Positions 43,363-51,071 of a DNA stretch of 64,000 bases are shown piece after piece; the first letter of the stretch is position 1, and each line of letters starts with the position of its first letter. A program made the translations under genes and the position numbers. This DNA comes from Caldimonas thermodepolymerans (GTDB lineage: Bacteria; Pseudomonadota; Gammaproteobacteria; Burkholderiales; Burkholderiaceae_C): positions 3,658,001 to 3,722,000 of the forward strand of contig NZ_CP064338.1 in assembly GCF_015476235.1 (NCBI RefSeq). The letters run 5' to 3'. Under the pieces are notes generated by a model. The model made no database searches, was not told where the DNA came from, and worked only from the letters and a program-made list of their open reading frames with translations.

Positions 43363-44136
43363 TTACTGGTCGGCGAAGGCGCGCTCGATCACGTAGTCGC
43401 CCGGCGTCGTGGTGTTGCCCTCGTTGAAGCCGCGGTCGTCCAGCATCTTCTTGAGGTCGCGCAGCATCTGCGGGCTGCCGCAGATCATCACGCGGTCGTG
43501 CTCGCGGTCCAGCTCGGGCAGGTGCAGGTCCTTGAACAGCTTGCCGTCCTCGATCAGCGTCGTGATGCGGCCCTGGTGGTGGTAGGGCTCGCGCGTGACG
43601 GTCGGGTAGTACATCAGCTTGCCGGCGGCCAGCTCGCCCAGGAACTCGTGTTCGGGCAGTTCCTTGGTGATCAGGTCCTGGTAGGCCAGCTCGGCGACCT
43701 GGCGGGTGCCGTGCACCAGGACCACCTTCTCGAAGCGCTCGTAGGTTTCCGGGTCGCGGATGATGGACAGGAACGGCGCCAGGCCGGTGCCGGTGGCCAG
43801 CAGGTACAGGCGCTTGCCGGGCAGCAGGTAGTCCAGCAGCAGCGTGCCGGTGGGCTTGCGGCCGACCAGGATGGTGTCCCCCACCTTCAGGTGCTGCAGG
43901 CGCGAGGTCAGCGGGCCGTCAGGCACCTTGATGCTGAAGAACTCGAGGTGCTCCTCGTAGTTGGGGCTGGCCACGCTGTAGGCCCGCAGCAACGGCTTGC
44001 CATCCACCTTCAGGCCGATCATGGTGAAGTGCCCGTTCTTGAAGCGGAAAGCCTGGTCCCGGGTGGTGGTGAAGCTGAACAGGCGATCGGTCCAGTGACG
44101 CACGCTCAGCACGCGTTCTTCATTGAAGGCACTCAT
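43363..44136 (-). CDS. fpr: Ferredoxin--NADP(+) reductase
   Basis: The 257-residue flavoprotein transfers electrons between NADPH and ferredoxin or flavodoxin. It has the FAD-binding motif LLRAYSVASPNYEEHLEFFSIKV (RxYS; residues 48-51 region), NADP-binding LLATGTGLAPFLSIIRD and HDRVMICGSPQMLRDLK. The C-terminus is short (VIERAFADQ), as in the bacterial subclass I/II enzymes of proteobacteria. It is monocistronic, with a long palindrome downstream. Confidence 0.95.
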   Translation of the reverse strand: MSAFNEERVLSVRHWTDRLFSFTTTRDQAFRFKNGHFTMIGLKVDGKPLLRAYSVASPNYEEHLEFFSIKVPDGPLTSRLQHLKVGDTILVGRKPTGTLLLDYLLPGKRLYLLATGTGLAPFLSIIRDPETYERFEKVVLVHGTRQVAELAYQDLITKELPEHEFLGELAAGKLMYYPTVTREPYHHQGRITTLIEDGKLFKDLHLPELDREHDRVMICGSPQMLRDLKKMLDDRGFNEGNTTTPGDYVIERAFADQ

Positions 44137-44445
44137 GACGGATGACTAGGGTGGTTGGAACGACGAGGCCGGCAGCCCACGCCCGAGGAAGCTCCGGGAA
44201 AACCCGGGGACAAGGACTCGATCATACAGACAGCCTGGGAATGAATCACCCCTATTCAAATAGCCCAGACGCATAACGAGTGGATTTCTTGACGCAGCTC
44301 AGCGCCCGGCCGGCCCCGCCGTGGCAACCGCGCAGGTACGCAGGGCGCGCGGATCGCCGGTGACAGGGCAGGGACAGCCGGGGGCTGCTAGCATCGGGCC
44401 CCCTCCGGGATCTCCCCGGGGGCTGCGCCCTCTCCCCGCTGTCCC
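44137..44445. other. 309-bp intergenic region between fpr and the AbrB-like gene
   Basis: This divergent promoter region includes a comparatively AT-rich stretch (about 44220-44300), where the fpr promoter probably lies. I see no convincing -35/-10 pair, RNA gene or repeat. Confidence 0.6.
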
Positions 44446-45513
44446 GTGCTGGTTTCCATTTCCTGGCCGCGCCTGCGTCGCGTGGCCCTCACCCTCGTCG
44501 TCGCGGCGCTGGCCGCCTTGCTGTGCCAGGCGGCGGGCGCCCCGCTGCCATGGATGATCGGCCCGCTGCTGGCCACCGCCGTCGGCTGCATGGCCGGTGC
44601 CCCGCTGGCCGGCTCCACCGCGCTGCGCAACGCCGGGCAATGGGCCATCGGCACCGCGCTGGGCCTGTACTTCACGCCGCAGGTGGTGGGCACGGTGGCC
44701 AGCCACTGGGCCGCGATCCTGGCCGGCATCGCCTGGGCGCTGGCCAGCGGCACGGCGTTCGGCGCCTTCCTGGCGCGCGCCAACCGCGACATCCCGGGGC
44801 TCGACAGAGCAACCACTTACTTCGCCAGCGCGATCGGCGGTGCCTCCGAGATGGCCGTGCTGGCCGAGCGCCACGGCGGGCGCATCGACCTGGTCGCCTC
44901 GGCCCACAGCGTGCGCGTGCTGATGGTGGTGGTGCTGATCCCGCTCGCGTTCCAGTTCGCCGGCATCCATGGCGCCGACCCGTTCGTGCCCGGCCCGCGC
45001 GAGGTGCGGCCCGCGGGCCTGTTGCTGCTGATCGTGCTGACCTCGGCCGCCTCGCTGCTGCTGCGCCGGCTGAACAAGCCCAACCCCTGGGTGCTGGGTT
45101 CGCTGGCGGTCGCCGCCGGGCTGACCGCCAGCGGCATCGAGCTGTCGGCGCTGCCGCAGTGGATGACCAACCTCGGCCAGCTGTTCATCGGCGTGGCGCT
45201 GGGCAGCCGCTTCACGCCGGACTTCCTGCACACCGCGCCGCGCTGGCTGTTCAGCGTCGCCGCCGGCACCCTGGTGATGATCGTCGCCAGCGCCGGCTTC
45301 GCGCTGCTGCTGTCGCGATGGAGCGACGTGCACGCCGCGACGCTGATGCTGGGCACCTCGCCCGGCGGCATCGCCGAGATGTGCATCACCGCCAAGGTGC
45401 TGCAGCTGGGCGTGCCGATCGTGACCGCCTTCCACGTCACGCGCATGGCGGCGGTGGTGCTGCTGGCCGGGCCGCTGTTCCGCCTCGGTGAGCGGCGCCG
45501 CGCCGGCGCCTGA
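44446..45513 (+). CDS. AbrB-family inner membrane protein (duplicated AbrB/DUF fold)
   Basis: The 355-residue protein starts with GTG and has about 9-11 helices. Two homologous halves each carry the family pattern: PLPWMIGPLLATAVGCMAGA...ATTYFASAIGGASEMAVLAER and NPWVLGSLAVAAGLTASG...LMLGTSPGGIAEMCITA. Databases call this family AbrB transcriptional regulator or ammonia monooxygenase, but the sequence is a membrane protein, probably a transporter. The substrate is unknown. Confidence 0.87.
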   Translation: MLVSISWPRLRRVALTLVVAALAALLCQAAGAPLPWMIGPLLATAVGCMAGAPLAGSTALRNAGQWAIGTALGLYFTPQVVGTVASHWAAILAGIAWALASGTAFGAFLARANRDIPGLDRATTYFASAIGGASEMAVLAERHGGRIDLVASAHSVRVLMVVVLIPLAFQFAGIHGADPFVPGPREVRPAGLLLLIVLTSAASLLLRRLNKPNPWVLGSLAVAAGLTASGIELSALPQWMTNLGQLFIGVALGSRFTPDFLHTAPRWLFSVAAGTLVMIVASAGFALLLSRWSDVHAATLMLGTSPGGIAEMCITAKVLQLGVPIVTAFHVTRMAAVVLLAGPLFRLGERRRAGA

Positions 45514-45531
45514 ATCGGCCCGTCGCGTCCT

Positions 45532-46119
45532 TCAGCGGCGCGCGCGGGCCTCGAACAGCTCGCGGATCGACACCTCGCGCGGCCCGGGCACCACCTCGAA
45601 GGGCTCGCCGGCGGCGATCCAGCCCGGCTCGCGCACCGAGAGGTAGAAGCCGCAGTAGCCGGACTGCACCATCAGCCGGCTGGCCTGTCGGAAGCCCATC
45701 GCCGCCTCGAACTTGAAGCAGGGCAGGCGCGGCGCGCTGACCGCCAGCACGCAGCGCGGGAATCGCAGCAGGTCGCCGACCCAGGCCTGCGCCTCCAGCA
45801 GGCCCTGCAGCACGAGGTTCTCGCCCAGGCTGCCCGGCGGCAGCGCGCCGGCGTCCCCGGGGCCCGGCCAGGGCTGCAGCCCGGCCTGCGCGCGCACCGT
45901 GGCCCAGAAGGCGTAGTGCTCCGACGGGTAGGCATAGACCGCCTTGTCCAGCCCGCCGTGCACCTCGAGGTCGGCCTGCTCGTCGCCGGCCAGGCCCAGC
46001 GGCCGGACCGCCACCGGCCCGTCCACCGTCTGCTTGCCGTAGGCGGTCGCGACCGGACGCCCCTGGATCTCGCGCGCCTGCACCGTGCCGACGCAGACCG
46101 CGCGCACGCTGCCGTTCAT
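45532..46119 (-). CDS. MOSC-domain protein (YiiM-like)
   Basis: The 195-residue protein has the MOSC core: PLGLAGDEQADLEVHGGLDKAVYAYPSEHY, GSLGENLVLQGL, VGDLLRFPRCVLAVSAPRLPCFK. MOSC proteins bind the molybdenum cofactor through a Cys, here probably in RLPCFK, and reduce N-hydroxylated compounds or carry sulfur. Its ATG overlaps the stop of the upstream binding protein (ATGA), so both are translated together. Confidence 0.9.
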   Translation of the reverse strand: MNGSVRAVCVGTVQAREIQGRPVATAYGKQTVDGPVAVRPLGLAGDEQADLEVHGGLDKAVYAYPSEHYAFWATVRAQAGLQPWPGPGDAGALPPGSLGENLVLQGLLEAQAWVGDLLRFPRCVLAVSAPRLPCFKFEAAMGFRQASRLMVQSGYCGFYLSVREPGWIAAGEPFEVVPGPREVSIRELFEARARR

Positions 46120-46946
46120 GCGCCGCGGCTCGCGCTGTAGCCGCCCGGGGCGCGCGCCACGACGCGCCGGCCGGTCGGGCCGGTGAGCCAGTCGACGAAC
46201 ATGCGGGCGGCCGGATGGTGGCTGCGGAACGAGCGCATCGCATGGAAGCGGTCCGCCAGGCGCGGGTCGTCCTGCACCAGCACGCCCAGGCCGGCGCGCT
46301 GCTTCGAGGCCAGCCAGGTGCCGCGGTCGACCAGCACGTAGGCGCCCTGCGCCGCGGCCTGCGCCAGCGTCTCGCCGGCGCCACCGGCGGACTTCAGCAG
46401 CCAGGGGCCCTGCGGCACGACGCCGGCGGTGCGGAACAGCGCGGCTTCCTTCAGCTGCGCGCCCGAGCCGTCCACCGCCGAGACGAAGCGGGCCTGCCCC
46501 TGCGCCCCGGCTTCGGCGATGCGCGCCAGCGCCGCGGCGGCGTCGGTGCCGCCGGCCAGGCCCAGCGGGTCCTTGCCGCGTTCCTTGCCTTGCGTCGCCA
46601 CCGGCCCGGCCAGCACGAAGCGGTTGGCCGCGATGAAGCGCCGGTCGTGGATCAGTCCTTCCTTTTCCAGCCCCGCCTCGATCTCGGGCGCGTGGGTGAT
46701 CGCCACGTCCAGCTCGCCACGCTCGAGCAGGTCCAGCAACTTGCCGCTGGCCCCCGGGGTCATCGTCACGGCCAGCCCCGTGTCGCGCGCCAGCGCGGCG
46801 CGCACGTGCCGGGCAAAGCCGCTGTCGGACAGCGCGGTCGCGACACCCACCAGCAGCGGCACCGTCTGGGGCCGGCGCTGCTGGGCTTGGGCAGGCAGGA
46901 CGGCCGCGAGCGAGGCGGCCAGCAACAGTCGGCGGTGCACGGTCAT
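46116..46946 (-). CDS. Periplasmic tungstate/molybdate-type substrate-binding protein
   Basis: The 276-residue protein has a signal peptide (HRRLLLAASLAAVLPAQAQQ). The PBP-like fold follows: LLVGVATALSDSGFARHVRAAL, DVAITHAPEIEAGL, RFVLAGPVATQG and FVSAVDGSGAQLKE. This pattern resembles TupA-type oxyanion-binding proteins. The start at 46946 matches the signal peptide; a longer ORF start at 47246 adds unrelated sequence. No ABC permease or ATPase gene is adjacent. Coupling to a MOSC protein supports a molybdenum/tungsten link, but the ligand is inferred. Confidence 0.82.
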   Translation of the reverse strand: MTVHRRLLLAASLAAVLPAQAQQRRPQTVPLLVGVATALSDSGFARHVRAALARDTGLAVTMTPGASGKLLDLLERGELDVAITHAPEIEAGLEKEGLIHDRRFIAANRFVLAGPVATQGKERGKDPLGLAGGTDAAAALARIAEAGAQGQARFVSAVDGSGAQLKEAALFRTAGVVPQGPWLLKSAGGAGETLAQAAAQGAYVLVDRGTWLASKQRAGLGVLVQDDPRLADRFHAMRSFRSHHPAARMFVDWLTGPTGRRVVARAPGGYSASRGA

Positions 46947-47344
46947 CGGTGACGACGGGAATCTGGACGGACGGGACAAGGCGAGCGCCATCTTACTGAA
47001 GCCCGGCCGCCCGGCGGCACCCGCGGGACGGGCTTGCCTGCGTCGCATGGCGCCATTCGTGATCTGCATAACAGCCTGGCGCAGCCCGGGTACAACGCGA
47101 TTACACTGGCCCCCTGCCCCGGCGCCAGCCCGTGCCCATCCGCACGCGGAGCGCCCGGCCGCGCGACGCTGCGCACGACGCTTGCTCGCCCGGTTCACCG
47201 GCCCGGCGCCCCGACTCCGGGGGCTGCGGGCCCTCTCCCGCTCCACAGCGCGGCATCCGGAAAGCCCCGAGCTGCTCGACGCCGTTTCGAGCCTCCCCGG
47301 CAGCCGGCTTCCCGGATCCCGTGTTTCAACGTTTGGAGAGTCTG
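46947..47344. other. 398-bp divergent intergenic region upstream of pckG
   Basis: The region separates the oxyanion-binding protein gene from pckG and must hold both promoters. I see no clear -35/-10 pair, inverted repeat, RNA gene or conserved small ORF. A TGGAG ribosome binding site lies 6 bases before the pckG ATG. Confidence 0.55.
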
Positions 47345-49204
47345 ATGAACCAGCCTGTCATGCAGGGGCTGCAGCTGAATGCGCCCGCCTACGTGAAGAA
47401 CGCCAAGCTGCTGTCCTGGGTGGCCGAGATCGCCGCGCTGACCCAGCCCGCGCGCATCCACTGGTGCGACGGCAGCCAGGAGGAGTACGACCGGCTGTGC
47501 CAGCAGCTGGTCGAGGCCGGCACCTTCCGCCGCCTGAACCCCGAGAAGCGCCCGAACAGCTACCTGGCGTGGAGCGACCCGAGCGACGTCGCCCGCGTCG
47601 AGGACCGCACCTTCATCTGCAGCCAGCGCCAGGAAGACGCCGGCCCGACCAACAACTGGGTCGCCCCGGCCGAGATGCGCGCCATCCTGCAGACCGGCGA
47701 GAACGCCCTGTTCAAGGGCTGCATGCGCGGGCGCACGATGTACGTGGTGCCGTTCTCGATGGGCCCGCTGGGCTCGCCGATCGCGCACATCGGCGTGGAG
47801 CTCTCCGACAGCGCCTACGTGGCGGTCAACATGCGCATCATGACCCGCATGGGCCGCGCGGTGTACGACGTGCTGGGCACCGACGGCGAGTTCGTGCCCT
47901 GCGTGCACTCGGTGGGCGCCCCGCTCGCGCCGGGCCAGCGCGACGTGCCCTGGCCCTGCAACCCGACCAAGTACATCGTCCACTACCCCGAGACCCGCGA
48001 GATCTGGAGCTACGGCTCGGGCTACGGCGGCAACGCGCTGCTGGGCAAGAAGTGCTTCGCGCTGCGCATCGCCTCGACCATGGGCCGCGACCAGGGCTGG
48101 CTGGCCGAGCACATGCTGATCCTCGGCGTGACCTCGCCCGAGGGCCGCAAGTACCACGTCGCCGCGGCCTTCCCGAGCGCCTGCGGCAAGACCAACTTCG
48201 CGATGCTGATCCCGCCCCGGGGCTTCGAGGGCTGGAAAGTCACCACCATCGGCGACGACATCGCCTGGATCAAGCCGGGCCCGGACGGGCGCCTGTACGC
48301 GATCAACCCCGAGGCCGGCTACTTCGGCGTCGCGCCTGGCACCAACACCGAGACCAACCCCAACTGCATGGCCTCGCTGCAGCGCGACGTGATCTTCACC
48401 AACGTCGCGCTGACCGATGACGGCGACGTCTGGTGGGAAGGCATGGGCGAGCCGCCGGCGCACTGCCTGGACTGGCAGGGGCAGGACTGGACGCCGCAGC
48501 TCGGCAAGGAGACCGGCCGCAAGGCGGCGCACCCGAATGCCCGCTTCACCGTGGCCGCGACCAACAACCCGGCGCTGGACGAGGCCTGGGACGACCCGCG
48601 CGGCGTGCCGATCGACGCCTTCGTGTTCGGCGGGCGCCGCTCCACCACCGTGCCGCTGGTGACCGAGGCACGCAACTGGACCGAGGGCGTCTACATGGCC
48701 GCGACCATGGGCTCGGAGACCACCGCCGCCGCCGCGGGCGCGCAGGGCGTGGTGCGGCGCGACCCGTTCGCGATGCTGCCGTTTGCCGGCTACCACATGG
48801 CCGACTACTTCCGGCACTGGCTGGAGCTGGGCCGCCAGCTGGAGGCCAGCGGCGCCAAGCTGCCGAAGATCTACTGCGTCAACTGGTTCCGCAAGGGCGA
48901 GGACGGCAAGTTCGTCTGGCCCGGCTACGGCGAGAACATGCGCGTGCTCAAGTGGATGCTGGACCGCGTCGAGGGGCGCGGCGCCGGCAGCGAGCACGTG
49001 TTCGGCATCTCGCCGCGCTACGAGGACCTGCAATGGCAGGGCCTCGCCTTCGGCCCGCAGCAGTACCAGCAGGTCATCGGCATCGACACCTCGGCCTGGC
49101 AGGCCGAGCTGCGCCTGCACGAGGAACTGTTCCGCCAGCTCGGCGAGCGGGTGCCGGCCGCGCTGCTGGACGTCAAGCGCCGCTTCGAGGCCGTGATCGG
49201 CTGA
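47345..49204 (+). CDS. pckG: Phosphoenolpyruvate carboxykinase (GTP)
   Basis: The 619-residue enzyme decarboxylates and phosphorylates oxaloacetate to PEP with GTP, the first step of gluconeogenesis. It has the GTP-type kinase-1 loop [12 protein letters not shown], kinase-2 region [22 protein letters not shown] and N-terminal [16 protein letters not shown]. The length is normal. The start at 47345 is supported by TGGAG; the longer ORF upstream is not. A strong hairpin terminator follows. Confidence 0.97.
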   Translation: MNQPVMQGLQLNAPAYVKNAKLLSWVAEIAALTQPARIHWCDGSQEEYDRLCQQLVEAGTFRRLNPEKRPNSYLAWSDPSDVARVEDRTFICSQRQEDAGPTNNWVAPAEMRAILQTGENALFKGCMRGRTMYVVPFSMGPLGSPIAHIGVELSDSAYVAVNMRIMTRMGRAVYDVLGTDGEFVPCVHSVGAPLAPGQRDVPWPCNPTKYIVHYPETREIWSYGSGYGGNALLGKKCFALRIASTMGRDQGWLAEHMLILGVTSPEGRKYHVAAAFPSACGKTNFAMLIPPRGFEGWKVTTIGDDIAWIKPGPDGRLYAINPEAGYFGVAPGTNTETNPNCMASLQRDVIFTNVALTDDGDVWWEGMGEPPAHCLDWQGQDWTPQLGKETGRKAAHPNARFTVAATNNPALDEAWDDPRGVPIDAFVFGGRRSTTVPLVTEARNWTEGVYMAATMGSETTAAAAGAQGVVRRDPFAMLPFAGYHMADYFRHWLELGRQLEASGAKLPKIYCVNWFRKGEDGKFVWPGYGENMRVLKWMLDRVEGRGAGSEHVFGISPRYEDLQWQGLAFGPQQYQQVIGIDTSAWQAELRLHEELFRQLGERVPAALLDVKRRFEAVIG

Positions 49205-49225
49205 GCGCCGGCGCCTCCCGGAACG

Positions 49226-49256
49226 AAAAAACCCGCCGGGGCCCGGCGGGTTTTTC
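49226..49256. terminator. Bidirectional rho-independent terminator
   Basis: CCCGCCGGG and CCCGGCGGG form a GC-rich stem, flanked by A6 on the left and T5 on the right. It terminates pckG on the plus strand and the small convergent gene at 49286 on the minus strand. Confidence 0.9.
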
Positions 49257-49285
49257 TTCATGGGCGGCGGCGCGCGCTGCGGGAA

Positions 49286-49600
49286 TCAGCGATCCAGTTC
49301 CGGATCGTAGCGGCAGGCGGCGGCACGCAGGTCGGCGGCAAAGCCCGGCTGGGTGCGCTCGTAGTAGCGCGCCATGCGCAGCACGTACTCGACCGACTCG
49401 GGGCCGGACGGCTCGCGCTTGATCAGGCGGCCGATGCGGTCGCCCAGGTTCCAGGCGCCGACCCAGGCCTTGACGAACAGGGGGCCGACGGCAGCCAGCA
49501 GGGCGTAGGCCTTGGCGAACAGGGTGCCCAGGAATTGCGCTGCCGAGGGCTTGATCTCGCGGGCAGCGACTTGCAGTTCCACAGTGGTAGCAGCAGTCAT
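49286..49600 (-). CDS. Small conserved hypothetical protein (paralogue A)
   Basis: The 104-residue protein begins MTAATTVELQVAAREIKPSA and has a central hydrophobic stretch (AKAYALLAAVGPLFVKAWV). The C-terminus reads VLRMARYYERTQPGFAADLRAAA. It clearly resembles the protein encoded just upstream (84 residues): both start TTVE.QVA.R and end in an R/NRYxxTQP...A.DLR/ELRxAA pattern. AAGGAG precedes the ATG. The family is not recognised. A membrane-associated or granule-associated role is speculation. Confidence 0.7.
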   Translation of the reverse strand: MTAATTVELQVAAREIKPSAAQFLGTLFAKAYALLAAVGPLFVKAWVGAWNLGDRIGRLIKREPSGPESVEYVLRMARYYERTQPGFAADLRAAACRYDPELDR

Positions 49601-49619
49601 GGTCGTTCTCCTTGCGAGG

Positions 49620-49874
49620 TCAGCGGGACATGGCAGCGGCGAGATAGGCTCGCGCGGCCTGGCGCAACTCAGCCGCCTCGCGCGGCTGGGTGGCCTGGTA
49701 ACGGTTGGCCAGCAGGTTCAGTTCATGCGCCACGCGGGTCGCCTGCGGACGTCCCGAGAGGAACAGTCGCGCAACGACCCCGAGGCGGCGAGCCACGGCG
49801 GCGCCGAGGATGGTGGCGCCACGAGGGGCACGGTCACGGGTGGCGACCTGCACTTCAACGGTGGTGGCGTTCAT
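49620..49874 (-). CDS. Small conserved hypothetical protein (paralogue B)
   Basis: From the ATG at 49874, supported by AAGGA, the protein has 84 residues: MNATTVEVQVATRDRAPRGA, a hydrophobic middle (VARRLGVVARLFLSG) and LNLLANRYQATQPREAAELR near the end. It is a shorter paralogue of the next gene, 19 bases downstream, and both probably share one promoter. Function is unknown. Confidence 0.68.
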   Translation of the reverse strand: MNATTVEVQVATRDRAPRGATILGAAVARRLGVVARLFLSGRPQATRVAHELNLLANRYQATQPREAAELRQAARAYLAAAMSR

Positions 49875-49949
49875 CGTGGTGGTCCTTGTGGGATCAGGTG
49901 TAACCATTATGGGGTTTACCCTAGGTATGTCGCAAATGAATTTTGTGAA

Positions 49950-49974
49950 TCATCGCCATTCATGATGGTGATGA
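49950..49974. promoter_or_regulatory. Near-perfect inverted repeat before the LysR gene
   Basis: TCATCGCCAT-TCATG-ATGGTGATGA matches at 9 of 10 arm positions and ends 10 bases before the LysR ATG. It could be the regulator's own binding site or an mRNA hairpin at the start of translation. Confidence 0.4.
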
Positions 49975-49984
49975 CTGCCGCCCG

Positions 49985-50932
49985 ATGAACTTCCGCACCC
50001 TGGACCTGAACCTGCTGCGCGTCTTCGACCAGGTGATGGCCGAACAGAACCTCACGCGCGCCGCCGAACGCCTGGCGATGACCCAGCCGGCGGTGAGCAA
50101 CGCGCTCAAGCGCCTGCGCGAGGCGCTGGGCGACGAGCTCGTGGTGCGCACCGCCTTCGGGGTCAAGCCCACGCCCAAGGCCGAGGCGCTGTGGCCGCAG
50201 GTGCGCGCCGCGCTGGACCGGTTGCGCGAGGCGATCGACCCGCCGGAGTTCGACCCGCAGCACACCCAGGCGGGCTTCCGCCTGGCGATGGCCGACGCCA
50301 CCGCCGCCACGCTGCTGCCGCTGCTGACCTCGGACCTGGAGCGCCGCGGTGCCCAAGTGAGCATTCGCATCCTCCCGCTGACCACGCGCGATCCGCGCCG
50401 GCTGCTCGAGCACGGCGAGGTGGACTTCGCGCTGGGCTACTTCCCGGTGGCGGTGGCGGCGCTGTCCTCGCAGGGGGACACCGCCCGGCTGCGCCACCAC
50501 CGGCTGTGGGACGACGAATACGTCTGCGTGATGCGCCGCAACCACCCCCTGGCCCAAGCCGAGCTGACCCTGGACGCGTTCTGCACGGCGCACCACCTGC
50601 TGGTCAGCTTCTCGGGCCGGCCGCACGGCTTCGTCGACGAGGCGCTGGCCGCGCTCAACCGCAGCCGCCGCATCGTGCTGACGGTCAACCAGTTCTTCAC
50701 CGCCGGGCGCGTGGTCACCCAGGCCGACCTGCTGACCGTGCTGCCGCGGCGTTTCGTGCCGGCCACCGGGATGGCCGACGCGCTGGTGATCAAGCCGCTG
50801 CCGATCGCGCTGCAAGGCATCCACGTGGAAGTGCTGTGGCACCAGCGGCACGACCACGACCCGGCGCACCGCTGGATGCGCGAGCGCATCCTGGACGCCG
50901 CGGCCCAGCGCGCGCGGGAACCGGTCGCCTGA
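49985..50932 (+). CDS. LysR-family transcriptional regulator (NodD/NahR-like)
   Basis: The 315-residue protein starts FRTLDLNLLRVFDQVMAEQNLTRAAERLAMTQPAVSNALKRLREAL, a helix-turn-helix pattern typical of the NodD/NahR/LinR branch. The effector-binding domain follows (LAMADATAATLLPLLTSDLE; YVCVMRRNHPLAQ). NodD/NahR-branch regulators often respond to aromatic compounds, but no such target lies beside it. It is divergent from the two small paralogous genes, which are its nearest candidate targets. Confidence 0.9.
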   Translation: MNFRTLDLNLLRVFDQVMAEQNLTRAAERLAMTQPAVSNALKRLREALGDELVVRTAFGVKPTPKAEALWPQVRAALDRLREAIDPPEFDPQHTQAGFRLAMADATAATLLPLLTSDLERRGAQVSIRILPLTTRDPRRLLEHGEVDFALGYFPVAVAALSSQGDTARLRHHRLWDDEYVCVMRRNHPLAQAELTLDAFCTAHHLLVSFSGRPHGFVDEALAALNRSRRIVLTVNQFFTAGRVVTQADLLTVLPRRFVPATGMADALVIKPLPIALQGIHVEVLWHQRHDHDPAHRWMRERILDAAAQRAREPVA

Positions 50933-51017
50933 TGCGAGCACCGGGCGCTGATCGCACCGCGCGGCCTGCGGCTTGAGCCAGCGCAAGCCGGGACGCCCGG
51001 GCGGTCAAGCGGGGCCA

Positions 51018-51041
51018 TGACGCACCGATATCCGTGCGTCA
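51018..51041. promoter_or_regulatory. 24-bp near-perfect palindrome before the chemoreceptor gene
   Basis: Arms TGACGCAC and GTGCGTCA flank a centre whose core is GATATC, so 22 of 24 bases are self-complementary. It ends 31 bases before the chemoreceptor ATG. An operator or a leader hairpin is possible. Confidence 0.45.
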
Positions 51042-51071
51042 CGCAACCGGCGCCTTGCGCCCGAGGATCGA

